DNA of 64,000 nt from Candidatus Enterovibrio escicola (lineage in GTDB: Bacteria > Pseudomonadota > Gammaproteobacteria > Enterobacterales > Vibrionaceae): positions 124,001 to 188,000 of the forward strand of contig NZ_NBYY01000009.1 of assembly GCF_002464935.1 (NCBI RefSeq). The letters run 5' to 3'. Of the stretch, positions 31,312 to 41,073 are shown in pieces (the first letter of the stretch is position 1; every line of letters starts with the position of its first letter). The translations under genes were made by a program, and so were the position numbers. The notes under the pieces were generated by a model that ran no database searches, had not been told where the DNA came from, and saw only the letters and a program-made list of their open reading frames with translations.

Positions 31312-34300
31312 ATGACAGATTCAGTGCTACGCACAGAAGGGCTCTATGTACCAGAAATGGAACATGATACATGTGGTATCGGCTTCATTGCCCACCTAAA
31401 AAACAGAAAATCCCATGTAATTATTACTCAAGCACTTGATATGTTGGCACGTATGGAACACCGCGGTGGTCAAGGCTGCGATCCCTGTAGCGGTGATGGC
31501 GCTGGTATTCTGTTACAAAAACCCCATGAATTCTTACTAGAAGAAGCTCGAAATATCGGATTCCAACTCCCGCAGTCGAACAAGTACGGTGTAGGTGTGA
31601 TGCTTTTTCCTAAAGACGAAAACAAACGCGAGCAATGCCGAGAAATCTTTGAGCGGAACACAACGCTCCTAGATCTCGAAGTCATTGGTTACCGAGTATT
31701 ACCAACCGACAATTCAATGATCGGAGTCGACCCCTTAGGTACGGAACCACAATTTGAGCACGCCTTTATTACATGCAGTAAATACTTTTCACTCGATGAG
31801 CTTGAGCGTAAACTATTTGTATTGCGTAACTACACTGTTCGTGTGTGCCTCGAAAGCGTATCAAATATTGGTGATGATTTTTATATCAATTCACTCTCCG
31901 CCAAAACAATGGTTTACAAAGGTCAGCTAACAACAAAGCAAGTACCTCAGTACTTCTTAGATCTGCAAAACACATCTATGGTAACGGCACTGGCGCTAGT
32001 TCACTCCCGCTTCTCAACTAATACTTTCCCGAAATGGCGTTTAGCGCAACCTTTCCGTTATATTGCACACAACGGCGAAATCAATACGGTTCGTGGAAAC
32101 CTAAACTGGATGAAAGCACGTGAAGCGTTACTGGAATCACAACTGTTCAATAAGCAAGAATTAAAAATGCTTCTTCCTATTTGTCAAGAAGACGCATCAG
32201 ATTCCGCTAACTTTGATATGGCATTAGAGCTGCTAGTGCTCGCTGGCCGCAGTCTGCCACACGTTCTCATGATGATGGTTCCCGAGGCATGGGAAGAAAA
32301 TAGCAACATGGATCCGAAACTCCGTGCGTTTTATCAATACCACGCCAACGTGATGGAACCTTGGGATGGTCCTGCATCACTTTGCTTTACTGACGGTTTA
32401 AAAGTAGGAGCAATGCTTGACCGTAACGGTCTACGGCCAAGCCGTTATACCATCACCAAAGATGATTACCTCATAGTAGCATCCGAGTCTGGTGTCGTAG
32501 ACATTGAACCTGAGAATATTCACTTCCGTGGACGCTTACACCCAGGGCGAATATTTATTGCCGATTTAGAACAAGGACGCATTATCTCTGATAAAGAAGT
32601 AAAGGACGAAATTGCTTCCGCTCAACCTTACAAAAAGTGGGTTGAAAAAAACTTGCTCCGACTGGATAAACTGCCAGAAGCTGGTACCAAACATCAACAA
32701 CCATCTCCTGAACGCCTGCTGCACCGGCAGCAAGCTTTTGGTATGACAACAGAAGAAGTAAACGAAATCTTGGTAACAATGGCAAAAGAGGGTAAAGAAC
32801 CACTTGGTGCAATGGGGGCTGACTGGCCATTAGCCGTGCTATCTCATCAATCCCAGCATTTGTCTAACTATTTCAAACAACTATTTGCTCAAGTGACCAA
32901 CCCACCGATCGATCCGATTCGTGAACGCATGGTAATGTCTCTTAAAACATATTTGGGTAGAGATCAAAACCTGCTGATTGAATCGGAAGAACACTGTCGT
33001 AAAGTTGAGCTAGAAAGTCCAATTTTAACTAATGCCGAATTAGAAAAACTGCGTGAGATCGATAACGAACACCTACAAGCAAAAACGTTGGATATCGTTT
33101 TCGGTGCCAGTGGTAACTTGGGAGAACTTGAACGTGCGTTAAAGCGTATTTGTCAGTATGCTGAAGATGCTGTTATCGACGGTTACTCCATTATCTTGCT
33201 GACTGACCGTGCGGTAAACTCAAACCACGCAGCTATCCCTGGCATGCTTGCCGTCAGTGCCGTTCATCACCATCTTATCTGCAAAGGTCTGCGTGCTAAA
33301 ACAGGAATTGTCATCGAAACTGGTGACGCGCGTGAAACTCATCACTTTTCTACACTCGTTGGTTTCGGTGCGAATGCTATTAACCCTTACCTAGTCTACG
33401 AGACTTTAGTCGAACTACAGCGTACAAAAAAACTCGACCCTGAGGTCGATGTGAATACACTGTTCGAGAACTACCGAGCATCTATTAACGCAGGTCTGCT
33501 GAAGATCTTCTCGAAAATAGGCATCTCTACCTTCCAATCTTACCACGGCGCACAGATTTTCGAGGCACTTGGCATCAGCAAAGAAGTTGTTCAAAAGTAT
33601 TTCACTGGTACCGTTTCACGTATTCAAGGACTTAGCATTGACGATATCGCCAGAGAAGTCTTAATCCGTCATCGAATAGGTTACCCAACGCGTGAGATCC
33701 CCGTACAAATACTGGATACTGGTGGTGTATACCAATGGAAACAACGTGGTGAAAAGCATTTATTCAATCCAGAAACCATCCATTTACTGCAGAGTTCCAC
33801 TCGGAATAAAGACTTCACGCAATTTAAAAAATACTGCTACGCTATAGATAAACAAGGCGATAATGCAGTGACACTGCGTAGCCAATTTGATTTCGTGAAA
33901 TATACTGGAGATAATATTCCTCTGGAAGAGGTTGAACCCATTGAGAGCATTCTGAAACGCTTTGCTACAGGTGCGATGAGCTTTGGATCTATCTCACACG
34001 AAGCACACTCTACGTTGGCAGTTGCCATGAATAGGATTGGAGCAAAATCTAACTCCGGTGAAGGTGGTGAAGATCCTAACCGTTTTGAGAAGAAAGAAAA
34101 TGGCGACTGGGAATGTTCCGCCATCAAACAGGTCGCATCTGGTCGCTTTGGCGTGACATCTTATTATCTGGCTAACGCCTCTGAAATCCAAATAAAAATG
34201 GCTCAAGGCGCCAAACCTGGTGAAGGAGGTCAACTACTCGGCCATAAAGTGGATGATTCGATTGCGCACACACGTCACTCCACTCCTGGGGTAAGTCTCA

Positions 34301-35859
34301 TTTCACCGCCACCACACCACGATATTTACTCTATCGAGGATCTGGCTCAGCTGATCTTTGATTTGAAAAATGCCAACCGTAAAGCACGTATCAATGTCAA
34401 GTTAGTGTCAGAAACTGGTGTAGGTACTATTGCTTCCGGTGTTGCAAAAGCAAAAGCAGACGTGGTTTTGATTTCGGGTTCCGATGGAGGTACTGGTGCA
34501 TCACCACTGTCATCAATTAGGCATGCTGGGCTTCCTTGGGAGCTTGGTCTTGCAGAGACACACCAAACACTACTGAAGAACGGACTGCGTAACCGAATTG
34601 TCGTTCAATCTGACGGTCAAATGAAAACACCTCGTGACCTTGTAGTGGCAACATTGCTAGGTGCAGAGGAATGGGGAATTGCAACAGCGGCACTGATTGT
34701 TGAGGGTTGTATCATGATGCGTAAATGTCACCTCAACACCTGCCCTGTTGGTATTGCAACTCAAGACAAAACTCTGCGCGACCGCTTTAATGGTCGCGTT
34801 GAAGACATAGTGACCTTCTTCACCTACATGGCAGAAGGTTTACGTGAAGAAATGGCCAAAATGGGATACCGCACCATCAATGAAATGGTCGGTCAATCCC
34901 AACACCTAAAAGTGCGCAGTGATATCGGTCATTGGAAATATAAAAATCTTGACCTCAGTGTCATTCTCCATAAAGAAAAACCACGCAAAGGTGATGGTAT
35001 GTTCTGCCAACGTAAGCAAGATCACGCACTCGAATCTGTACTAGATCTCAGTCTAATTGCAGCTGCAACCAACGCGTTACACGGAGGACAGAAAGTCGAT
35101 GCCCAGTTCACTATCGTCAACACCGATCGCAGTGTCGGTGCAATGCTATCGAATGAAATTTCAAAGATCTACAAAGACCGAGGCTTACCTGAACAAATGA
35201 ACGTGAAGTTCAAAGGCTCAGCAGGCCAAAGCTTTGGCGCCTTTCTAGCGAAAGGCGTCACCTTCGAAGTAGAGGGGGATGCGAATGATTACTGGGGTAA
35301 AGGTTTATCCGGTGGAACTTTAATTCTATATCCTGATTCCAAGAGTAACATTATTGCCGAAAAAAACATCGTTGTAGGTAACGTCTGCTTCTATGGTGCA
35401 ACCTCTGGTGAATCCTTCATTCGTGGTGTAGCAGGGGAGCGTTTCTGTGTACGTAACTCAGGTGCCAAAGTGATTGTGGAAGGTATAGGTGATCACGGTT
35501 GTGAATACATGACTGGCGGTTTTGCTATCATTCTCGGTCAAACTGGCCGCAACTTTGCCGCTGGTATGAGTGGTGGCATCGCCTACATTTGGGATGAATT
35601 TGGAGATTTTGAAACAAAACTAAATGCTGACCTAGTTGATCTTGATCCCTTGGATACAGAAGACATTAAACTACTTAAAACAATGATCGAAAAACACCAA
35701 GCCCTCACAGGCAGTTCAGTGGCTAAAACCTTTATTTCAAACGTTGATGAAAACCTAAAACGTATCATCAAAGTTATACCTCGCGATTACAAAGCCGTCA
35801 TTGAACAACACAAAATACAAATCGATAATAAAGAAGAAGTGGAGGTTGTCAATGAGTAA
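31312..35859 (+). CDS. gltB: Glutamate synthase (NADPH) large subunit
   Basis: The 1515-residue alpha subunit of GOGAT makes two glutamates from glutamine and 2-oxoglutarate. The N-terminal glutamine amidotransferase has its nucleophile at Cys21 (EHDTCGIGFIAH), after a 20-residue propeptide. The central and FMN synthase domains show GEGGEDPNRF, GAKPGEGGQLLGHKV and SGSDGGTGASPLSSIRHAG. The 3Fe-4S cysteines are Cys1133, Cys1139 and Cys1144 (CIMMRKCHLNTCPVG). The C-terminal GXGXG domain carries GQSFGAFLAKGVTFEVEGDA. Length is near E. coli (1486). Its end overlaps gltD by 8 nt. Confidence 0.98.
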   Translation: MTDSVLRTEGLYVPEMEHDTCGIGFIAHLKNRKSHVIITQALDMLARMEHRGGQGCDPCSGDGAGILLQKPHEFLLEEARNIGFQLPQSNKYGVGVMLFPKDENKREQCREIFERNTTLLDLEVIGYRVLPTDNSMIGVDPLGTEPQFEHAFITCSKYFSLDELERKLFVLRNYTVRVCLESVSNIGDDFYINSLSAKTMVYKGQLTTKQVPQYFLDLQNTSMVTALALVHSRFSTNTFPKWRLAQPFRYIAHNGEINTVRGNLNWMKAREALLESQLFNKQELKMLLPICQEDASDSANFDMALELLVLAGRSLPHVLMMMVPEAWEENSNMDPKLRAFYQYHANVMEPWDGPASLCFTDGLKVGAMLDRNGLRPSRYTITKDDYLIVASESGVVDIEPENIHFRGRLHPGRIFIADLEQGRIISDKEVKDEIASAQPYKKWVEKNLLRLDKLPEAGTKHQQPSPERLLHRQQAFGMTTEEVNEILVTMAKEGKEPLGAMGADWPLAVLSHQSQHLSNYFKQLFAQVTNPPIDPIRERMVMSLKTYLGRDQNLLIESEEHCRKVELESPILTNAELEKLREIDNEHLQAKTLDIVFGASGNLGELERALKRICQYAEDAVIDGYSIILLTDRAVNSNHAAIPGMLAVSAVHHHLICKGLRAKTGIVIETGDARETHHFSTLVGFGANAINPYLVYETLVELQRTKKLDPEVDVNTLFENYRASINAGLLKIFSKIGISTFQSYHGAQIFEALGISKEVVQKYFTGTVSRIQGLSIDDIAREVLIRHRIGYPTREIPVQILDTGGVYQWKQRGEKHLFNPETIHLLQSSTRNKDFTQFKKYCYAIDKQGDNAVTLRSQFDFVKYTGDNIPLEEVEPIESILKRFATGAMSFGSISHEAHSTLAVAMNRIGAKSNSGEGGEDPNRFEKKENGDWECSAIKQVASGRFGVTSYYLANASEIQIKMAQGAKPGEGGQLLGHKVDDSIAHTRHSTPGVSLISPPPHHDIYSIEDLAQLIFDLKNANRKARINVKLVSETGVGTIASGVAKAKADVVLISGSDGGTGASPLSSIRHAGLPWELGLAETHQTLLKNGLRNRIVVQSDGQMKTPRDLVVATLLGAEEWGIATAALIVEGCIMMRKCHLNTCPVGIATQDKTLRDRFNGRVEDIVTFFTYMAEGLREEMAKMGYRTINEMVGQSQHLKVRSDIGHWKYKNLDLSVILHKEKPRKGDGMFCQRKQDHALESVLDLSLIAAATNALHGGQKVDAQFTIVNTDRSVGAMLSNEISKIYKDRGLPEQMNVKFKGSAGQSFGAFLAKGVTFEVEGDANDYWGKGLSGGTLILYPDSKSNIIAEKNIVVGNVCFYGATSGESFIRGVAGERFCVRNSGAKVIVEGIGDHGCEYMTGGFAIILGQTGRNFAAGMSGGIAYIWDEFGDFETKLNADLVDLDPLDTEDIKLLKTMIEKHQALTGSSVAKTFISNVDENLKRIIKVIPRDYKAVIEQHKIQIDNKEEVEVVNE

Positions 35860-37321
35860 ACCACCTGGATTTTTAGAATTTAGCCGTGAATTGCCCGCCA
35901 ATAAATACCCTGATGTTCGTATTCAGGACAACAAAGAGTTTGTCCTAAATGAAAAGTTTGGCAAAAAAATTAACGAACAATCGGCACGCTGTATGGATTG
36001 TGGTGTACCATTCTGTCACAATGGTTGCCCTATCGGTAATATCATCCCAGAATTCAATGATGCAGTTTTTAGAGATAGCTGGGAGGAAGCATGGCAAATC
36101 TTGAGTTCAACCAACAACTTTCCTGAGTTCACCGGCAGGATATGCCCAGCACCTTGTGAAAGTTCTTGTGTGTTGGGTATTAACCAAGACCCAGTCACCA
36201 TTTGTAATATAGAAAAAACCATCGTTGAAACCGCCTACCGAGAAGGCTATGCAAAACCAAAAACCCCAAGATTCCGTGCTGGTAAAAAAGTCGCCATCAT
36301 AGGTTCTGGTCCTGCTGGACTTTCTGCAGCAGAACAGCTGAACAGCGCAGGCCATAGTGTTACTGTGTTTGAGAGAGACGAAAAAATTGGGGGTTTACTA
36401 CGTTTTGGTATACCCGACTTCAAACTTGGAATGGACATCATAGATCGCAAGATCAACTTGATGGAAAAAGCAGGCATTAAGTTTGAAGTAAATACCCATG
36501 TTGGTGTAACTGTCAACGCTCAGCAAATTCGTCAAGACTATGATGTAGTATTGCTGACTGGTGGTTCAACTGTGCCACGAAATTTGCCTATTCCTGGAAG
36601 AAATTTAAAAGGTGTTCATTTTGCTATGGAGTTTTTGGGTCAAAATAACCGCAGAGCAAATAACATGGATCTGAAAACAGAGGAACTCCATGCTAAAGAT
36701 AAACACATTGTAGTTATTGGTGGTGGTGATACAGGCTCTGACTGTGTTGGCACCTCAAACCGTCATGGGGCAAAAAGCATTACTCAAGTTGAAATTATGC
36801 CGATTCCACCGGCGAATCGTCCAGCTAACATGCCGTGGCCTCAGTATCCCACGATCATGCGTACATCTACTTCACACGAGGAAGGCTGCAACCGTCATTG
36901 GAACATTCTGACCAAAGAGTTTATCGGTGATACAGCGGGTAATATCAAAGCCCTCCGTATTGCCGATGTCGTATGGAAAAATAAGGTGTTAACCAAACAC
37001 CAAAGCTTCCAAGAGGTAGTGAACTCTGAACGTATCATCTCATGTGATATGGCTCTCCTTGCGATGGGTTTTTTGCATCCTGAGCCACATGGTGTATTGG
37101 CACAGCTTGACGTTAAATTGGACAACACTGGAAACGTGGCGACTAAAAACTTCTTGACAGATAAAGAAGGCGTGTTTGCTGCAGGTGATATGCGAACGGG
37201 GCAATCTTTGGTTGTATGTTGTATCAATGAAGGACGAGAATGTGCACGGGCCATTGATACCTACCTGATGGGTGATACATATCTTGAGGCTAAAGCTGAC
37301 TCTTTAATGCTCTCCGCATAA
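35852..37321 (+). CDS. gltD: Glutamate synthase (NADPH) small subunit
   Basis: The 489-residue beta subunit takes electrons from NADPH and passes them to GltB. I chose the ATG at 35852 because GGAGG lies 7 nt upstream and it matches the usual MSKPPGFLEF start; a longer frame begins at 35801 inside gltB. The 4Fe-4S cysteines are in ARCMDCGVPFCHNGCPIGN and GRICPAPCESSCV. Two nucleotide-binding loops follow: VAIIGSGPAGLSAAEQL (FAD) and IVVIGGGDTGSDCVG (NADPH). The last part ends with GVFAAGDMRTGQSLVV. It is translationally coupled to gltB by an 8-nt overlap. Confidence 0.98.
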   Translation: MSKPPGFLEFSRELPANKYPDVRIQDNKEFVLNEKFGKKINEQSARCMDCGVPFCHNGCPIGNIIPEFNDAVFRDSWEEAWQILSSTNNFPEFTGRICPAPCESSCVLGINQDPVTICNIEKTIVETAYREGYAKPKTPRFRAGKKVAIIGSGPAGLSAAEQLNSAGHSVTVFERDEKIGGLLRFGIPDFKLGMDIIDRKINLMEKAGIKFEVNTHVGVTVNAQQIRQDYDVVLLTGGSTVPRNLPIPGRNLKGVHFAMEFLGQNNRRANNMDLKTEELHAKDKHIVVIGGGDTGSDCVGTSNRHGAKSITQVEIMPIPPANRPANMPWPQYPTIMRTSTSHEEGCNRHWNILTKEFIGDTAGNIKALRIADVVWKNKVLTKHQSFQEVVNSERIISCDMALLAMGFLHPEPHGVLAQLDVKLDNTGNVATKNFLTDKEGVFAAGDMRTGQSLVVCCINEGRECARAIDTYLMGDTYLEAKADSLMLSA

Positions 37322-37360
37322 TCATAAATCAGTGTTATCCTCCAATTTTATCAGTTCTAT

Positions 37361-37860
37361 AAGCTAGATCAAAATAAATTGGCATAATCCACATGCTGAT
37401 AAGATAACTCGTCAATGGAACAGCGCTCTTTCCTTCTTATAGACTTCACTTCTGCCCATTTATGTTCTATTGGGTTAAGATCTGGACTGTAAGGAGGAAG
37501 CCTATCTAAAGTACAACCACGAACTTCAAGTGTGTCGCTACACTTATGAAAACTCGTATTATCCATAACAATCATAGCTTTCTCTAGAACTTTTGGAAGT
37601 AAATCTTATTCGATCTATTCATAAAACACTTCCGTATTGACGCCTCTAATTACTAAGCTAAGCGTTAAAAACGTATGATTGATGATAACGCCAATGGCGT
37701 TATCTCTTCCTTTCGAGTGCCCATAATGAACTCCATAGCATGGACTTCCTTTTTCCGAGGAACCCTGTGTTCGAGGCATACTCTTGGCAAACCAACTTTC
37801 ATATAAATTACCTGAGCTATATAACTTGGCCTTTTTCTTTTCAGAATGTTAACTGAATAC
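37361..37860 (-). mobile_element. IS630-family relic
   Basis: The minus strand encodes MIVMDNTSFHKCSDTLEVRG and RLPPYSPDLNPIEHKWAEVK (37575-37369), the second and third catalytic parts of an IS630 DDE transposase. Upstream in the same direction, 37800-37600 gives KSMPRTQGSSEKGSPCYGVH and NAIGVIINHTFLTLSLVIRG, followed by a nonsense codon (VFYE then stop). The N-terminal third is missing. The end is GCTAGATCAAAATAAATTGG at 37361. A second fragment lies at 46406. Confidence 0.8.
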
Positions 37861-37874
37861 AGTTGCCCTAAATG

Positions 37875-37946
37875 ATCTTCAGATCTATATGAAGATGGTT
37901 AACCTCAGGTCTGCGTAAACGCTTGCGTATGCAGACCTGAGGTTAA
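37875..37946. repeat. Hairpins from head-to-head IS982 right ends
   Basis: TTAACCTCAGGTCTGC (37899-37914) and GCAGACCTGAGGTTAA (37931-37946) form a perfect 16-bp inverted repeat with a 16-nt loop. Each arm is an IS982 right end, joined through GTAAACGCTTGCGTAT. Just upstream ATCTTCA (37875-37881) pairs with TGAAGAT (37890-37896). No T run follows the large hairpin. Confidence 0.8.
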
Positions 37947-38102
37947 GTTCTCTCGCGATGCTGAAGGGAAATATGAAGGTGAATCCGATATGAATATATC
38001 CTGTGCAAACACCTGCTAATTTTGCGGGTTACTAAATCGGTACAACAGTGTCAGAGTTAATGGTAATCGATATAACCTCAGCCAGTAGGATGCCGACCCA
38101 AC

Positions 38103-38800
38103 GGAATTGTTTTCCAAACATCTAAACTAATCGTAATTCCTACAATCAGATCATCTTGGAGTTAAACAGAAGGTGATGATGGGAAAGGCCAAGCCCAATA
38201 TCAGCAACTGGAAATAATATAATCAAGCATTAATAAACCGAAGCTCAGTCACTTTTTGTATATACATAGCTACCATTAAGGCATGGCATTGTCTAAAACA
38301 TCACGGTTAACGTGGACGGGGTTTATATTTTCGGATACTGAAATTGAAATGCCACTGATGGTGAAAAGTATTTTCAAGCTCCTACTTCGTGGATTAGAAG
38401 GCTTTCTCACTTCGGTTTTGACGTTGATGAATGTCCAGCTAAAATTCCCTACATACACTTGCATTAGTCAGTATTCGAAGACCGTAAAAGTTAAGTACCT
38501 TTTGCCGAGTTTAGGAGCTATCGCCCACGTCATTGTTGATGCCATAGGCCTAAAAGTATGCGACGAAAGTGAATGTAAAAACGCGTAAACACGGTAAGGA
38601 TAATTGGCGTATTTGGCGCAAACTTCATCTTGCCGTTGATGTGTCTACTCATGCGGTTATTGCTGCAGCAGTTAGCCTAGTTTCTGTGAGTGACAAAGGA
38701 GGTTTACTTACATTGCTTAACCCATTACGACGAAAGATACAGCAAGTCAATGCTGATGAATCCTATGACACAAGAGCTTGTCACAACGTACTGAAAAGTA
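38103..38800 (+). mobile_element. IS5-A copy, 3'-truncated
   Basis: The 5' end is GGAATTGTTTTCC at 38103. The frames cover MMGKAKPNISNWK, a stop, then GFIFSDTEIEMPLMVKSIFK (38283-38588) and, after a frameshift, TRKHGKDNWRIWRKLHLAVD through QQVNADESYDTRACHNVLKS. The sequence leaves the element near ACGCCCG at about 38800. The following GACCTAAAGGTC palindrome lies inside a CCCG/CGGG pair. Confidence 0.8.
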
Positions 38801-38879
38801 ACGCCCGACCTAAAGGTCTAAGACGGGACAAGTAAGTCTCAAGAATAAAACCCTTTCATAACCCTTAATTCATATCCCT

Positions 38880-39035
38880 ATTTTTCATAGGGAAGCGATA
38901 TATACAGGGCGGTGTTTTGTTTCAGTTTCTATACCTGTTCCGGTAGTTAATGTATTGAACTCGTGCTTCACGGCGCTAAACGCCACAACATGTTGCACAA
39001 TATTCCTCAATTTCGTAAACAGATACCACTCATTA
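38880..39035 (-). pseudogene. ptsP: ptsP (PTS-Ntr enzyme I) 5' relic
   Basis: Directly downstream of rppH, the minus strand from about 39030 reads FTKLRNIVQHVVAFSAVKHE, then FNTLTTGTGIETETKHRPVY, IASL and a stop. It resembles the PtsP N-terminus (LTRLREIVEKVA ... ILVT..C.AM.TEVCSVYLA), a GAF-domain start. No start codon is left in a good position, and the frame ends after about 45 codons at IS5-A debris. PtsP normally follows rppH on the same strand, so position and sequence agree. The 3' part of the same gene lies at 8483-8855 in the opposite orientation. Confidence 0.7.
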
Positions 39036-39086
39036 TAAACTTTTAGTTTTTTCTATACTTCATTTGCCTCTGTTCTTCACTTTTTT

Positions 39087-39566
39087 CTAACGAAAAGGCA
39101 ATGCAATGTCTACAAATTCTTTCATCACACACCGATAAACGTCGCGTTTAAACAACACCACCTGCCTGATTGGGTACCAATAACTCACCCAACGCCAACT
39201 GTCGAATTCAGGTGTATCTCCTCGCTCCATATTCACTTTTGAGTCGTCACATTCGAGTTTCAGTAAAAACCACTTTTGTTTTTGTCCTATACACACTGGT
39301 TTTGAATCCCAACGAATAAAACGTTTAGGCAACTTATAACGTAGCCAATGTCGACTTGTTGCCAAAACAAGTACGTCATTATTAGACAATCCAACTTCTT
39401 CGTACAACTCTCTAAACATAGCTTGTTCCGAGGTTTCTCCTTCATCTATGCCACCTTGAGGAAATTGCCAAGAGTTTTGTCCAAATCGACGAGCCCAAAG
39501 CACCTGACCGTGGTTATTACAAATGACAATCCCAACATTAGAACGATAGCCATCGCGATCTATCAC
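39087..39566 (-). CDS. rppH: RNA pyrophosphohydrolase
   Basis: RppH removes pyrophosphate from 5' triphosphate mRNA ends and so triggers decay. The 159-residue protein starts [20 protein letters not shown]. Its Nudix box spans residues 38-60 (GG-x5-E-x7-RE-x2-EE-x-G-L). [20 protein letters not shown] and [15 protein letters not shown] are typical RppH segments. It is slightly shorter than E. coli RppH (176), the loss being at the C-terminus. mutH lies divergently upstream, as in E. coli, though an IS982 now separates them. The ptsP stub is downstream. Confidence 0.95.
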   Translation of the reverse strand: MIDRDGYRSNVGIVICNNHGQVLWARRFGQNSWQFPQGGIDEGETSEQAMFRELYEEVGLSNNDVLVLATSRHWLRYKLPKRFIRWDSKPVCIGQKQKWFLLKLECDDSKVNMERGDTPEFDSWRWVSYWYPIRQVVLFKRDVYRCVMKEFVDIALPFR

Positions 39567-39971
39567 TAAACAACCCCAAATATAATTTATATTTAACTAT
39601 GATTTTTTCATACTATATCCACAATGGTAAACAAACATTACATATGAAGCGCATCTTTTTGGTATCCTCCTAATCTTTTAGAGAAAATAAAATAGCTTTC
39701 CTGAAGTTATACTAGTCCAGTGCGACAATGCCCACATTTATTCACGCTTTCTGTGGATAGATTTGTGAAGAAAAACCTTTAAGCCTTCATTGCACAGAGA
39801 TATTGAATATCTCATCAAGATAACTTAAAGTACGAGTTAAAAAATAACATTATATTTAACAATAAGATGAATTGATAAAATCAGAAAGTTAATCCACCAA
39901 TTATACCATACTTAGACACAGGATCTTAGATCGGTCAAAGATCCAGCAAAGTGGGAGTTACCCCTTAAATA
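39567..39971. other. rppH-mutH intergenic region, first part
   Basis: No gene was found in about 400 bp. It is AT-rich and probably contains the rppH promoter. GGATCTT and AAGATCC form a 7-bp inverted repeat near 39922-39945. Confidence 0.5.
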
Positions 39972-40851
39972 ACCTGAGATCTGCATAAGCGCTTGTTTAT
40001 CAAGTCGCGTCGTTTTAATGCTTGGTTTCTTTGGTTGTAATGAAGACACGATCAGCCCAACCAGCAAGTTGCCCATAAAACTAATACAACTACAGTGCCG
40101 AGAATGCTCGATTTGCGAGATGTTTTTTAGTTGGTCAAGAACGGTTTCAATAATAAATCATTTCCGGAGTATCAGGCGGTTTCAAAGTTTAATTACTTTT
40201 GGTTTCATATTCTCTTTCATACCCATTATCAGTGTCACTCCCTTGTCTAAAAGTTCCCTCTCAAATGAAGCAGAGATATAACCTTTATTTCCCTATAAAC
40301 ACCCCAAAAACTTGTCAACCGTTTCTAATACAGGCTTTCTATCATCCACGTTAGCCGTCATCACGTTGACTGAGATAATGCCACCTTGATCATGGATCAT
40401 AAGGTATAATTTGAAGCTGTAAAACCACCCCATCGTTCCTTTTTCTCGCTTTGCTATACCTTTAAAAATCTGATGTCTAAGAATGTGGAGGTTACGACAA
40501 ACCTGTAGCTTGGACGAATCAACGAAGGCAATTCTTGACGGTGAGTGAGGTAGCAGTAAACAAAGTCGATGTAACGGGGTTTTAAGTTTTGATACCCCGA
40601 TTGATGAAAAACTATCACTATCGTCATTACTTGGCTAACTTAAGAGGTAAAAAAGCTTGTTTCTTTGTTTGACACCGGAAGAAATTAGGTGTTTTTTCCA
40701 TGCAGGGAGGAAAGTCTAGCAGAAGTCGTCGACATCGACGAAAACAGCGTCTAAGTTATTCATGCCTAAGTCCTTAGGCAGTTAATAGTTTTTTTTAAAC
40801 AATCAGATCACGATTTGGGCATTTACTTCATTTCTGATGCGCAGCTCAGGT
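39972..40851 (-). mobile_element. IS982 copy with perfect TAAATA target duplication
   Basis: It spans 880 bp from ACCTGAGATCTGCATAAG to GCAGCTCAGGT, with TAAATA on both sides (39966-39971 and 40852-40857). The transposase on the minus strand is broken by stops and an internal deletion near 40545, where a GTGAGGTA repeat probably served as the endpoints. It sits between rppH and mutH. Confidence 0.9.
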
Positions 40852-41073
40852 TAAATAATGAGAAAATTCTCGCCTAAAACCTATAATTCACCTAAAATCA
40901 AGTTCCAATAATACCGTATAAACACATAGGACCATAAGTCCGATGTTCTTCCACCATCCGAGATGGAATAACTCCTCCTACACATATAACGCCAATGACC
41001 TATGGAAGATCATTAGTTTTCTTTAACCTAGACGGTTAACGTTCTCACAAACCTAGATTGAAAGGAAATAGCC

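Noticed and set aside
31086-31367. 93-codon frame before gltB
   Set aside because: It overlaps the gltB start out of frame and has no ribosome site or recognisable domain.
35801-35851. Upstream extension of gltD to 35801
   Set aside because: The extra 17 residues lie inside gltB and lack a ribosome site; GGAGG decides for 35852.
37899-37946. Large hairpin as an intrinsic terminator for gltBD
   Set aside because: No T run follows the stem, and the arms are IS982 ends; kept as a repeat instead.
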